From positions 1 through 36,725 of the forward strand of contig NZ_QXTH01000019.1 of NCBI RefSeq assembly GCF_003946865.1: a stretch of 36,725 nucleotides of DNA. Direction: 5' to 3'. The position numbers and the translations under genes are program-made. Positions 9,086-16,641 of this stretch are shown here, one piece after another (position 1 is the first letter of the stretch; every line of letters begins with the position of its first letter). This stretch comes from Antribacter gilvus. GTDB lineage: Bacteria > Actinomycetota > Actinomycetes > Actinomycetales > Cellulomonadaceae. Below the pieces are notes generated by a model that had not been told where the DNA came from, did not search any database, and worked only from the letters and a program-made list of their open reading frames with translations.

Positions 9086-10894
9086 TCAGCGACCGAGCTC
9101 GGCGCCGGTCTCGTTCTCGTTCTCCACGGTGCTGGCCGGGCGCGCCCGGTCCAGCGTGGTCGGTAGCGGGCTGCCGCTGGTTGCCGCGGCCGCGCGGCGG
9201 CGGCCGGCCTGCATGCGCTCGATCACCTCGCGCAGCGCGGGGTCGACCGGGCGCGGGTCGGTGGCCAGGGCCGGCCGCTCGAGGACGGCGGTCGCGGTCG
9301 ACGTCGGGCCGGCCATCCGCTCGTGGAGGCGCGTCAGGCGCCGCTCGGCGGTGAAGCGCAGCGCGGCCGCCTGGCGGGCCTGGCTCGCGGCGGCCGCGTA
9401 CTCGGCCAGCGCTCCGGTCAGGCCGATGAGCTCGTGCATCATCGCGGCCTGTCCCACCGGCCCCTTGCCGACCGCGGCGCCGGCGCTGATGAGCAGGGCG
9501 GCGCCCGCGAACGGGTTGCGCACGTGCGTCCGGGCTGGCTGCTGCCGGCGGTAGGTCTGGGCCGACTTCGCCAGGGTGTCGGCCGCGTCGGCGAGCGCGC
9601 CCGGCGCGGGCTCGACGCGCGTCGACCACGCCGCCAGGGTGCCGGCCGCCTGCCGTGCGATACGCGGCCAGGTCTCGGTGTCGGTCAGCGGCGCGGCGCG
9701 CAGCTGCTCGCGCAGCGTCGCGAGCTGGGCGGCGTGCTCCTGCCACAGACCAGGCGACGGCTCGGCGGTCTCCCGGCCCGGAGCTACCGGGCGGTGCCCG
9801 CGCCACGCGGCGTGCCACTCGGCGGCTGCGGCTGTGGCGGTCGTGGGGTCGTCAGGCCACTCGTTGCGCAGGCGCGGCAGGGTCAGGTCCCGGGCCAGGT
9901 TGCCCCCGCCGAACCAGACGGGCCGCTCGCCCGGGGTCTTGGGCCGCTCGGCGACCGAGTAGCCGGTGACGACGTCCTGGTGGCCCTCGGCGAACCGGGG
10001 GCGGATCAGCAGGCCCATGCGCCGGACCCGGCGCACGAACTCGGCCTCGTCGGCCGCCGCGGTCGACGCGGCGCGGACCTTGCGTGCGAGCACGACCCGG
10101 GGCACGTTGAGGCGAATCTCGGCGGCCATGCGACGCTGCCGCTCGGCGCTGTCGAGGCGGTCCCAGGCGCCTTCGCCGTTCGCCTTCTCGACGCGGGCGC
10201 GCGCCGCGCTCTGCGCGACGACCTCGGCGCGGCGATGCTCGGCCGGGGTGTAGCCGCGGGTCGCCGTCGGCTCGGCGCCGAGGGACGACTCGAGGCGCTC
10301 GAGCCCGTGCGTGATCTCCAGTGCCCGGGCAGCCTGCTGGGCGCGGTAGAAGTCCTTGTGCGTGCTCGCCTTGGTGCCGTCCTCGCGGACGAGGTTGACC
10401 ACGATGTGCACGTGGTCGTTGCCGGCCGTCGAGGTGCCGTGCCGGACCGCGGCCCAGCGGCACGCAGCCTTGGTGCCCTCGTTGTCGTCGAACCCCATGG
10501 CCGTGATGAAGTCGCGCGCGATGTCGCCCCACTGCTGATCGGTCAGCTCGCCCTCGTCGGCGCGCAGCGACAGGGAGCAGTGCCACACGTGGGCCTGCTT
10601 CTCCCCCACCCGGACGTTCTTGTAGCGGGGCCGGCCGTGAGTGTCACGGCCGACTTCCTGACGCTCGTAGACACCGGTCGTGACCTCGGTGCCGTACACG
10701 GTCCGGGGCTTGTCCAGGTGACGCGCGATGGCGAGCGCGTTGTCACGCTCGAGCTCGTTGTCGTCGTACCACGTCATGAGCGCGTCGGTCCCGGCGACCA
10801 GGTGCGGGTTCTCGTGCTCGTTGTGTCGTCCAGGCCCGACGAGGTAGACCATGAGGCCGGCCATCCGGTCACCGCGTGTGACGTTCGGCATCAT
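9086..10894 (-). CDS. Relaxase (MOBP-like mobilization nuclease)
   Basis: A 602-aa relaxase that would nick oriT and stay covalently attached to the transferred strand. The N-terminal relaxase domain (about 15-220) opens with MVYLVGPGRHNEHENPHLV and contains the metal-binding motif NDHVHIVVNLVREDG near residue 175, the HxH(x)N signature of the PF03432/MOBP relaxase group. The remainder is helical and Arg/Ala-rich with no clear helicase motifs. The C-terminal tail (RPASTVENENETGAELGR) resembles the primase tail. Two adjacent ATG codons start the gene behind AGGAGGTGGA, and the mobC stop overlaps them (ATGATGA). It is transcribed away from the candidate oriT. The exact MOB subclass would need a profile search. 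Confidence 0.9.
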   Translation of the reverse strand: MMPNVTRGDRMAGLMVYLVGPGRHNEHENPHLVAGTDALMTWYDDNELERDNALAIARHLDKPRTVYGTEVTTGVYERQEVGRDTHGRPRYKNVRVGEKQAHVWHCSLSLRADEGELTDQQWGDIARDFITAMGFDDNEGTKAACRWAAVRHGTSTAGNDHVHIVVNLVREDGTKASTHKDFYRAQQAARALEITHGLERLESSLGAEPTATRGYTPAEHRRAEVVAQSAARARVEKANGEGAWDRLDSAERQRRMAAEIRLNVPRVVLARKVRAASTAAADEAEFVRRVRRMGLLIRPRFAEGHQDVVTGYSVAERPKTPGERPVWFGGGNLARDLTLPRLRNEWPDDPTTATAAAAEWHAAWRGHRPVAPGRETAEPSPGLWQEHAAQLATLREQLRAAPLTDTETWPRIARQAAGTLAAWSTRVEPAPGALADAADTLAKSAQTYRRQQPARTHVRNPFAGAALLISAGAAVGKGPVGQAAMMHELIGLTGALAEYAAAASQARQAAALRFTAERRLTRLHERMAGPTSTATAVLERPALATDPRPVDPALREVIERMQAGRRRAAAATSGSPLPTTLDRARPASTVENENETGAELGR

Positions 10895-11289
10895 GGGAGC
10901 TCCACCTCCTCCATCGCGTCGTCCAGGCGCACCAGCGCACGACGCACCGCGTCGAGCGTGCCGTGCAGCTCCGCGCTCAGCTCGCCGGTCGCGTTCGCGA
11001 CCTTCGTCAGCTGGTTCACGTTGTTGCCGATCGCACCGAGCGCACGGTGGAGGTTGAACAGCAGCGTCAGCAGCTCACGCCGCTCGCTCTCGGTCTGACC
11101 CGTCTCGCTGGCGAGCGCTGCCTCGATCAGCAGCCTCGGCACCGTCATGTGCCGCGCCTCGGCGAGCCGCGCCAGGCGGCCGGCCTCCTCGGGCGTCACG
11201 TACACCGAGTGACGCTTCGTCCGCGCGCCGGACGCGTTCTCACGGCGACGCCGGCTCAACGCGCGGGGACGAGGCGTCGCGTCGGTCAC
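10891..11289 (-). CDS. mobC: MobC-type relaxosome accessory protein
   Basis: A 132-aa basic DNA-binding protein of the plasmid mobilization MobC family (PF05713). The N-terminus is Arg-rich and followed by a ribbon-helix-helix-like segment (RHSVYVTPEEAGRLARL, residues about 26-42). The family hallmark GAIGNNVNQLTKVAN is near residue 90. It would bind oriT and help the relaxase open the nick region. It starts at a GTG preceded by GGGGAGAGG and ends overlapping the relaxase start. It is the first gene of the mobilization operon, next to the inverted repeats taken as oriT. Confidence 0.88.
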   Translation of the reverse strand: MTDATPRPRALSRRRRENASGARTKRHSVYVTPEEAGRLARLAEARHMTVPRLLIEAALASETGQTESERRELLTLLFNLHRALGAIGNNVNQLTKVANATGELSAELHGTLDAVRRALVRLDDAMEEVELP

Positions 11290-11335
11290 GATCCTCTCCC
11301 CTCAGCCAGCGCAGCGACCCCGCCCTCGCGGGGAC

Positions 11336-11411
11336 CCACACACCAGTGTGGCAGGAGCTCGGCCGAAGGTCGAGCGAACAAGCCACTTACCGGAGGTAAG
11401 TGTATAGCTTG
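11336..11411. other. Candidate origin of transfer (oriT) and divergent promoter region
   Basis: This lies directly upstream of mobC. Two inverted repeats are visible. The first is 11336-11341 with 11346-11351 (CCACAC/GTGTGG). The stronger one is CACTTACC (11384-11391) with GGTAAGTG (11395-11402) around GGA, extended by CAAGC (11379-11383) and GCTTG (11407-11411). The right arm continues as GGTAAGTGTATAGC. A TAAGTG just 3' of an inverted repeat is seen at nic regions of several relaxase families, so the nick may lie near 11397-11407. Promoters for mobC and the divergent gene must also be in this 250-bp gap. The nick site is inferred. Confidence 0.55.
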
Positions 11412-11543
11412 CTCCGTCTGGGAACTCGATGCGGGTTGGCGCGCCGCGACAGCGGGGTGCCCGCGCGGCTCTGCCGCGCCCACGACCGCGTATGGCGCGT
11501 CGCTTCGGGTGCTGGCCGCCCTCGTGCTCCGTACGATGGCGGC

Positions 11544-11897
11544 ATGGCGAACACACCTACGGTGGACGAGGCTGTCGAGCGAGCGCGCCGGGCTCAGGAC
11601 GCGCGGATCGAGTCGATCCGGGCGCTGGCCACGGCGCGGTAGGGGCTCGTCGACGAGAGAGCGGCGGCGGCCGAGCGGCTCGCTGCGGTCGAGCGGGAGA
11701 ATGCTCAGCGGGTCGGGGAGGCCGAGCGCGCGGACGTGCGGACCTACCAGGCCGCGCTGCGCGCGGGGTGGACGCGTGAGGAGCTGCGCGCGATCGGGTT
11801 CGACGAGCCGGCCAAAGTCCGCCGCGCGCGGCGGAAGAAGCCGGCGCCTCCGGCGCCGGCGCCGGAGGCGCACGGCGGTGCTGGCGCAGCTGAGTGA
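11544..11897 (+). pseudogene. Small coiled-coil gene interrupted by an in-frame TAG
   Basis: One continuous coding frame runs from ATG 11544 to TGA 11895-11897 (117 codons before the stop) but carries a TAG at 11640-11642 after 32 codons. Both sides read as one Ala/Glu/Arg-rich helical protein: ESIRALATAR before the stop and GLVDERAAAAERLAAVE after it, then a GWTREELRAIGF segment and a basic, Pro/Ala-rich end. A single C-to-T change from CAG (Gln) would explain the stop. It is divergent from mobC, as are many small relaxosome or regulatory genes on actinobacterial plasmids. It may be dead, yield a 32-aa peptide, or be read through; a sequencing error is also possible. I do not recognise the family. 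Confidence 0.65.
11844..11871. repeat. Perfect 28-bp GC-rich palindrome
   Basis: This palindrome has no spacer and is built from GGCGCC-type units inside the Pro/Ala-rich end of the broken small gene. It may act as part of a transcription end signal, or it may be a by-product of a proline-rich codon run. Confidence 0.6.
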
Positions 11898-12002
11898 GGC
11901 GGCGACGTCGCGTTCTCAGGCAGAGCCCGGAGGTGCAGCGCTTCGCGCTGTTGAGCCCGTAGGGGGTGCCGTGCGCTCGGGCGCGGACCTGGTCGTCGGT
12001 GA

Positions 12003-12272
12003 GACACGCTCGACGCCGGTCGGTGCCTTCAGGGCTCGGTGACACTCCGCTCGGGTGTCATCCACATCGATGCCTGCCCGGCAGACGCGGCGCGGCGGCG
12101 GTGTCATGTCACGAGGGTGTGCCGTCGCGTCCTGTGTCACGAGCCTCGGGTGATGACACGAGTTCGAGTGCCATGCCATCGGGAGGCGTGTCGTGACCGC
12201 GGCTTGCGTCATGACACAGGTGGGCGGGGTGCCGTCCCGGCGACGTCGCCGGTGTCGTGTCGGCTGTGTCAG
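12003..12272. repeat. Array of TGTCA/TGACA motifs (iteron-like)
   Basis: About nine copies of a GTGTCAY or RTGACAC motif lie in 270 bp in both orientations. Examples are 12039-12045, 12055-12061, 12101-12115 (double copy), 12133-12143, 12152-12162, 12188-12197, 12207-12218 and 12266-12272. Three copies share the extension CACGAG. The stretch between the broken gene (ends 11897) and the minus-strand gene ending at 12269 holds no supported gene. Possible roles are replication iterons, a centromere-like site, or operators for a plasmid regulator. A weaker set of similar motifs occurs around 27783-28610. Confidence 0.6.
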
Positions 12273-12931
12273 CCGGCGGAGTGTCCTCGAGGGTGGGCGT
12301 CCTGGGCTGACGCGTCCGTGTCGGGGTTGGCGGCGATGATGCCGCGGCGGGCGTGGGGTTCGAGCTCGTCGCGGTGCGGGTGATCGGTGAGCGCTTGGAG
12401 GAGCCGGTGGCCGTGGGTGGCGTACCAGGCTCCGGCCAGGACGTCGTCGCCTGGCGGGTGCTCGAGGACGTACGCGGCGAGCCTGGCGGTGACGGGGACG
12501 AGGGCGGGGCCTGAGGCGTGGGTGAGCCAGGCGGCCACCAGGCGCACGGGGCGGACGGTCGCGTCGACGGGTTCGGGCAGGTCCTTGAAGGTGCGGCGCA
12601 GGTCGAGGGCGGCTTGCATGCGGGTGTCCCAGTCCCATGAGCTGATGGCGCCCGCCTGGTCGGCGAGCTCGCGGGTCCAGGGTTGGGGGTCGGCGTCGCG
12701 GGCCGCGGTGATCCTTAGGGCGTGGGCGGCGTACTGGCCGGCGGACAGCGTCCGGCGGGCGGCTTTGTAGCCGGTGCGGTTGCGGGCCTGGCCGGCCTCG
12801 GCCGCGGCCCAGGCGTCGACGGCTGCGGGGATCTCGGGTGGGGGCGCGGCCGCGGCGCGGGTCCGCTCGAGGAGCTCGAGGATCGGGCGGGCGTGCTCGT
12901 CGGGGAGCTCGTCGACGCGGTGGGCGGCCAT
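12269..12931 (-). CDS. Hypothetical 220-aa helical protein
   Basis: I do not recognise a family. The protein looks mostly helical, with a Pro/Ala linker at about 32-45 and conserved-looking aromatic patches (AISSWDWDTRM near 95, LAGAWYATHGHRLL near 170). There is no signal peptide or membrane segment. The ATG at 12929-12931 is preceded by a short AAAGGA ribosome site. It is transcribed alone. The 3' end runs into the TGTCA motif array. It is the first of a run of single-gene minus-strand units of the kind found on large actinobacterial plasmids. Confidence 0.7.
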   Translation of the reverse strand: MAAHRVDELPDEHARPILELLERTRAAAAPPPEIPAAVDAWAAAEAGQARNRTGYKAARRTLSAGQYAAHALRITAARDADPQPWTRELADQAGAISSWDWDTRMQAALDLRRTFKDLPEPVDATVRPVRLVAAWLTHASGPALVPVTARLAAYVLEHPPGDDVLAGAWYATHGHRLLQALTDHPHRDELEPHARRGIIAANPDTDASAQDAHPRGHSAG

Positions 12932-13039
12932 GGTCGTTCCTTTCGGTCTGCGCGGTGGTGCGCACCTGCTGAGGCGGGGGGTGTGGGGGGCGGCAAGTCC
13001 CCCACCTCGGCTACCGGGGTGAGGGTACGGGTATGGGCC
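12932..13039 (-). promoter_or_regulatory. Leader of the 220-aa gene with foldback sequence
   Basis: The short region upstream of ATG 12931 contains a GGTGCGCACC palindrome and a G-run/C-run pair at about 12975-13000 (GGGGGTGTGGGGG pairing with TCCCCCACC). It resembles the hairpin elements found further right but is not a clear copy. The promoter itself is not recognisable. Confidence 0.35.
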
Positions 13040-13066
13040 GGGCCGGGCGCGTGGTGCGCCCGGCCC
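13040..13066 (-). terminator. Hairpin terminator of the DUF6573 gene
   Basis: Exact 11-bp arms lie at 13040-13050 and 13056-13066 (GGGCCGGGCGC with its complement) around a 5-base loop. The hairpin is 16 bases beyond the stop codon of the minus-strand gene. Confidence 0.75.
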
Positions 13067-13082
13067 GTGGTGGGTTGGATGG

Positions 13083-13487
13083 TCAGTCGTCGATGGGTCG
13101 CATGATCGTCAGGACGGGCGCGGCGGTGTCTCCGGGGCCGACGTGGGCGATCAGTTCGACGGGCTGGGTGGTGAAGTCGTCGGGGCTGTTCGGGATGACG
13201 TCCACGGTGAACGTGAGGCGGTTCGTCGCCTCGTGGGCCGCGATCTGGCGGATCTTGCGGTGCAGGGTGTCCAGGACGGTGAAGAGGCGGGACTCCTCGT
13301 CGTCGTGGTCGCCGTTGACGGGGTTCCACTGGACGGTCTCGACCCATGCGGTCGCGGTGATCGCGGCCGGGATCGTGAAGCGGTGCGCCTGGGCCTGCGC
13401 GGTGATGTCGCGTAGGACGCCGTCGGCGAGGGCCTGGGCGCGGGTGTAGGCGTGGATGACGGGGCCGAACAGGTCGTCGCTGGTCAT
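13083..13487 (-). CDS. DUF6573-family protein
   Basis: A 134-aa protein matching the small plasmid-borne DUF6573 type by its opening MTSDDLFGPVIHAYTRAQAL and the following DGVLRDIT segment. It is predicted to be a mixed alpha/beta, soluble protein, and no catalytic residues can be named. Homologues as I know them occur on actinobacterial plasmids and elsewhere without known function. The ATG at 13485-13487 has AAGGAG at suitable spacing. It is flanked by terminators on both sides (13040-13066 and 13525-13555), so it is probably transcribed alone from its own promoter. Confidence 0.75.
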   Translation of the reverse strand: MTSDDLFGPVIHAYTRAQALADGVLRDITAQAQAHRFTIPAAITATAWVETVQWNPVNGDHDDEESRLFTVLDTLHRKIRQIAAHEATNRLTFTVDVIPNSPDDFTTQPVELIAHVGPGDTAAPVLTIMRPIDD

Positions 13488-13524
13488 GGTCTTCTCCTTG
13501 GCTCTGGTCGTCGTTCGGGGCGGG

Positions 13525-13555
13525 GGCCGGGCCGCCGCTGGCGGGCGGCCCGGCC
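13525..13555 (-). terminator. Hairpin terminator of the 110-aa gene
   Basis: Exact 12-bp arms lie at 13525-13536 and 13544-13555 (GGCCGGGCCGCC with its complement), 7 bases past the stop codon at 13563. Confidence 0.75.
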
Positions 13556-13562
13556 GGGTGGG

Positions 13563-13895
13563 TCAGTTGCGGGTGGGGACCTTGAGGTGCCCGAACTCGG
13601 CGGTGAGCGCTGCCTCGGCGGCGGCGACGGGGCAGGTCCCGGCGTCGTAGTCGCTGCGCCAGTCGCGGTCTGCGAGCACGGCGCGGGGGAAGCCGATGCG
13701 GTAGCGGAGGCGGGCGTCGACGGAGGCGAGCCAGACGCCGTAGTCGAGGTCGCCTCGGGCGGCGTCGGTGACGTAGTCCCGGTCGAAGTTCCGGAACGTC
13801 GCACGCAGGCGCTTCTCCAGGCGGGCGCGCGCCTCGGTGGTGAGACGGGCGGGGTGGAGGTCGATGCCGGTCGGCTCCGTGGTGGAGGCGTTCAT
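13563..13895 (-). CDS. Hypothetical 110-aa protein (leader family unit A)
   Basis: A small soluble protein of unknown function. The middle reads ATFRNFDRDYVTDAARG and GDLDYGVWLASVDARLRYR, followed by a Cys-containing segment (YDAGTCPVAAAEAAL). The start is the ATG at 13893-13895, preceded by AAGGAG; a longer open frame upstream is only GC bias. The first codons (MNAST) and the sequence just before them match the start of the DUF4192 gene at 19243, showing that the leader repeat reaches into the coding region. It is the first of four genes preceded by the structured leader. Confidence 0.7.
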   Translation of the reverse strand: MNASTTEPTGIDLHPARLTTEARARLEKRLRATFRNFDRDYVTDAARGDLDYGVWLASVDARLRYRIGFPRAVLADRDWRSDYDAGTCPVAAAEAALTAEFGHLKVPTRN

Positions 13896-14238
13896 GGGCG
13901 GGTGCTCCTTCTGCCCGGGGGTGGGTGGCGGGATGTGCCCGACCGTTGCTCGCCCCCTCCGGGCGTCGGAGACAGCGCCCGTATAAGCGGCCCGGAGTGC
14001 AAGTCCCGGGACCGGCAGGAGGAGAGGACTTTCCGGCGCACGAGGGAGCTTGCGACCCGCGCCGGAAAGTCCTCGGGGGAATGCCGGCGCCGCAGGCGCG
14101 GGACTTGCGCGGAGGGTCGCGCGGGCGATGATGGAGCGGCCGGAGGGGACGAGGTTCAAAGACGAACAGCCGGACGCGTCAGCGGCCGGCCGTCAGCCGG
14201 CGCAGCCGGCCCGGGGGGTGCGGGGGCACTCCCCCGCC
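13896..14238 (-). promoter_or_regulatory. Structured leader, copy A
   Basis: This 343-bp non-coding stretch is upstream of the 110-aa gene. Read on the minus strand it holds, in order, a bipartite hairpin (14196-14238), a conserved block with TTTGAAC, a large foldback and a GC-rich 5' leader ending in AAGGAG. The foldback has an outer stem GCAAGTCCCG (13999-14008) with its exact complement at 14099-14108, and an inner 16-bp stem 14024-14039 with 14059-14074. Related copies precede three other genes. It may be a promoter plus attenuator or regulatory RNA; the promoter boxes are not certain. Confidence 0.65.
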
Positions 14239-14285
14239 TACCAGCTGCACAGCCGCGCGTGCGCGTCCGGTCGGCTGCCCGGCCG

Positions 14286-14316
14286 GGGGCGCGGGACCTG
14301 GCTGGTCCCGCGCCCC
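14286..14316 (-). terminator. Hairpin terminator of the ParB-like gene
   Basis: Exact 13-bp arms lie at 14286-14298 and 14304-14316 (GGGGCGCGGGACC with its complement) around a 5-base loop, 6 bases beyond the stop at 14323. Confidence 0.8.
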
Positions 14317-14322
14317 TTCGGG

Positions 14323-15780
14323 TCAGCCCTCGGCGGGAGCCTCGGCCTCGCTCAGGTCCTCGGTGGGCTCGTCGGTCACGTCTTCGGTGGGCGGGGCCTC
14401 GGCCGTGCTTGCCTCCTCGACGGGCTCGTCGGTCGCGTCGTCGGCCGTGGTGGTTCCTCGGGCGATCTGCTCGACGTCGGAGAGGGTGTAGCCCCAGGTC
14501 TCCAGCGCGGTGAGGTAGCGGGCCTCGTTGCCGGGGTGGCGCCAGGTGTGGGTGCTGGTGCGGGCCTCGATGGCTGCGAGGACGAGCACGAGGGCGATGT
14601 GCTGTGCGCGGGCGGGGGTTGCCTTGGTGATGAGGTCGCGGAGCGCGACGCGGTTACCGGTGCCGAGTTGGCTGGTGGTTCCCAGCCACTCGGCGGCGAG
14701 GGCGTGGCCGGTGTTGCCTGCCTTGTCGAGGTCGCTGGTGTCGCGGGTGGTCAGGGCGGTCGCGAGGAAGACTGCGGCGTCCTTCGGGGCGGTCTTGCGC
14801 TTGGCGAACTCGGCGAGCCACTGGCGGCGGACGGTCTCGGCGGACCGCCATGCCTTGTTGTTCTCGATGACCTCGGTTCGCTTGGCACGCTCGGCGTCGC
14901 TGAGCGGGGTCCCGGTGGCTCGTCCGCCGAGCACGGCGTGCTTGTTGGCCTTGTAGTCGGTGCAGACGTAGACGGGGGTGAACGTCTTCTCCCAGTAGTT
15001 GCTCGCCAGGTAGGCGGCGTGGCCGGGGCAGTTGCGGTGCGTCTCCTCGGTCAGGCGCTGGCCCTGGTCGTCGGTGAGGTCGCGCACGACGCGGATCGTC
15101 CGCTCGTCGTGGGCGGGGGCCTGGACTTCGGTGACGCCTGCCTCGGTGAGGGCCTGGCGGGCCTCGTCCTTGCGGCGGGCTCGCTCGCGCTCGTCTCGCA
15201 GCCGCTGGGCGGTGTGCTCGAACTTGCCCGGTTCCTTCATGGCGACGGTTGTGAGGTTCTTGATCGCGTCGTTGTCGCCGTCGAACTCGGCCAGGACGGC
15301 GGCCTGGTCGAGGGTGAGGTCGTACTTGGCCTGGACGGCGACGGCGGTCTGGGACTTGGCGACGTTGAGCGCGGCGGTGACGGTGGCCTTCTTGTGGCCG
15401 GTGGTCTTGGCGATCTTGGTGGCGGAGACGCCGAGCAGGGTCAACTGCTGGAAGCCTGCGACGCGGTCGCTGTCGCGCAGGGCGCTGCGCTGGTCGTTCT
15501 CGATCATCTGCTCGATGATGCGGCGGGCCTCGTCGCCGTCTCCGTCGATGATCCGGGCGGGGACCGTCTCGCGTCCGGCCTCGATGGCTGCGAGGGTGCG
15601 GCGCTGTCCTGCGCGGACGTGCAGCGTGCCGTCCTGGGTGCGCTGGACCAGGATCGGGGTGAGCACGCCGTGCTCGCGGATGCTCTCGATGAACGTCGGG
15701 GTGAGGTCTGCGTCGGTGCGGATGTTGGTCTCGATGGTGAGGGTTCGCGGGTCGACGTTGTCGAACTCGGGCGTGGCCAT
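14323..15780 (-). CDS. ParB/Spo0J-like DNA-binding protein, orphan
   Basis: A 485-aa protein with a ParB N-terminal domain (about residues 5-100: IREHGVLTPILV, then AGQRRTLAAIEAG, the GxRR box that binds CTP in true ParBs). A helix-turn-helix follows at about 125-165 (LGVSATKIAKTTGHKKATV). Next is a long helical region with a possible Cys/His cluster (HRNCPGHAAY near 255, then VCTDYKANKH), and an acidic, repetitive Glu/Ala/Pro/Thr tail. It is longer than typical ParB (about 300-350 aa) and has no parA beside it, so a regulatory or nucleoid-associated role is as likely as partition. ATG 15778-15780 follows AAGGAGCCACC. The leader is copy B of the structured element. Confidence 0.85.
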   Translation of the reverse strand: MATPEFDNVDPRTLTIETNIRTDADLTPTFIESIREHGVLTPILVQRTQDGTLHVRAGQRRTLAAIEAGRETVPARIIDGDGDEARRIIEQMIENDQRSALRDSDRVAGFQQLTLLGVSATKIAKTTGHKKATVTAALNVAKSQTAVAVQAKYDLTLDQAAVLAEFDGDNDAIKNLTTVAMKEPGKFEHTAQRLRDERERARRKDEARQALTEAGVTEVQAPAHDERTIRVVRDLTDDQGQRLTEETHRNCPGHAAYLASNYWEKTFTPVYVCTDYKANKHAVLGGRATGTPLSDAERAKRTEVIENNKAWRSAETVRRQWLAEFAKRKTAPKDAAVFLATALTTRDTSDLDKAGNTGHALAAEWLGTTSQLGTGNRVALRDLITKATPARAQHIALVLVLAAIEARTSTHTWRHPGNEARYLTALETWGYTLSDVEQIARGTTTADDATDEPVEEASTAEAPPTEDVTDEPTEDLSEAEAPAEG

Positions 15781-15784
15781 GGTG

Positions 15785-16294
15785 GCTCCTTCTGCCCGGG
15801 GGTGGGTGGCGGGATTTGCCCGACCGTTGCTCGCCCCCTCCGGGCGTCGGAGACAGCGCCCGCATAGCGGCCCGGAGTGCAACCCGCGCTCGGGCCGGGG
15901 GCGGGGCTCGTCGCGCGAGCTCAGGGAGCGCAGCGACCGCAGCGCGGCGAGTTTCGCCCCCGGCCCGACGACGAAGTCGAGCGGGTTGCGCGCAGGGACG
16001 CGCGGGCGATGATGGAGCGACCGGAGGGGACGAGGTTCAAAGATGAACAGCCGGACGCGTCAGCGGCCGGCCGTCAGCCGGCGCAGCCGGCCCGGGGGGT
16101 GCGGGGGCACTCCCCCGCCATGAGCGCAGCTCGAGCTTCGACGCCGTCGCTCGAGCACCCCGGGGTCGGGTGACCGAAGCCGACACCGCCCACGCTCTTC
16201 GGGCGGTTTCGGCGTAGCAGCGGCAGGCGGCAGGCGCGACCTCGCGTAGATCAACACCGGCAACGCCGGGCACAGCCCGGCACAACCACAGGTC
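15785..16294 (-). repeat. 510-bp direct repeat, copy 1 (structured leader copy B)
   Basis: This stretch recurs at 19252-19761 at a constant offset of 3,467 bp, with no difference seen by eye. It is the leader of the ParB-like gene. Its foldback has outer arms GCAACCCGC (15879-15887) and GCGGGTTGC (15981-15989), a 13-bp stem 15891-15903 with 15955-15967, and a nearly perfect 10-bp stem 15907-15916 with 15942-15951. The bipartite hairpin is at 16077-16119. Beyond it (16120-16294) there is repeat sequence but no supported gene. The two direct copies could recombine and delete the 3.5 kb between them. Confidence 0.85.
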
Positions 16295-16641
16295 GGCTCA
16301 GCCCTCACAGGATTCCCGTTCACGGGCATTCGCGGCTTATCGGGGAATGTCGCGTTCTCGCAGGCACTTACCCCCCGATAGTCCTGGTGAGTGGGGGTAA
16401 TGGACCTCTGAGGCGTAGACTCGCTGACGTCCCGGGGGTCGCCCCGCCGGGACAACACATGGGTGTAGTTCGGCGGGCCAGGTGTGCTATCACCTGGCCC
16501 GCCGTTCGGCACCTGCAGCAGGAGCTGCGTAGTTGATACCGGAGGTTTTCAGACTCCTCCCGAACATCTTCGCACGATTAGTGGGGACCGATAGTCCTTG
16601 CGTCGGCGTGGCTCCGATCACTTAACAGAGAGGAGTTCACT
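16295..16641. promoter_or_regulatory. Intergenic region before the small membrane protein
   Basis: This 347-bp region has less extreme GC and no supported gene. It contains an inverted pair TTACCCCC (16368-16375) with GGGGGTAA (16393-16400). It also has an 11-base direct repeat, CCGATAGTCCT, at about 16375-16385 and 16588-16598. A strong hairpin lies at 16471-16504. These look like operators and a promoter for the gene at 16642, but -35/-10 boxes cannot be assigned with confidence. Confidence 0.45.
16471..16504. terminator. Strong 14-bp hairpin
   Basis: CGGCGGGCCAGGTG (16471-16484) pairs exactly with 16491-16504 around TGCTAT. No T-run follows on either strand. It may end transcription coming from the left or insulate the gene at 16642. 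Confidence 0.55.

Noticed and set aside
11916-12965. 349-codon minus-strand frame around the 220-aa gene
   Set aside because: Arg/Pro-rich shadow; the 220-aa frame has balanced composition and a start with a ribosome site.
14155-14170. GTTC-N6-GAAC as a LexA/SOS box
   Set aside because: Actinobacterial SOS boxes are GAAC-N4-GTTC, so orientation and spacing are wrong here.
15879-15989. Foldback as an integron attC site
   Set aside because: The outer arms contain AAC/GTT but do not fit the RYYYAAC...GTTRRRY core, and no integron integrase is present.
16060-16512. 150-codon minus-strand frame and its twin in the second repeat copy
   Set aside because: Most of it lies in repeat/hairpin DNA, with no ribosome site or plausible protein features.
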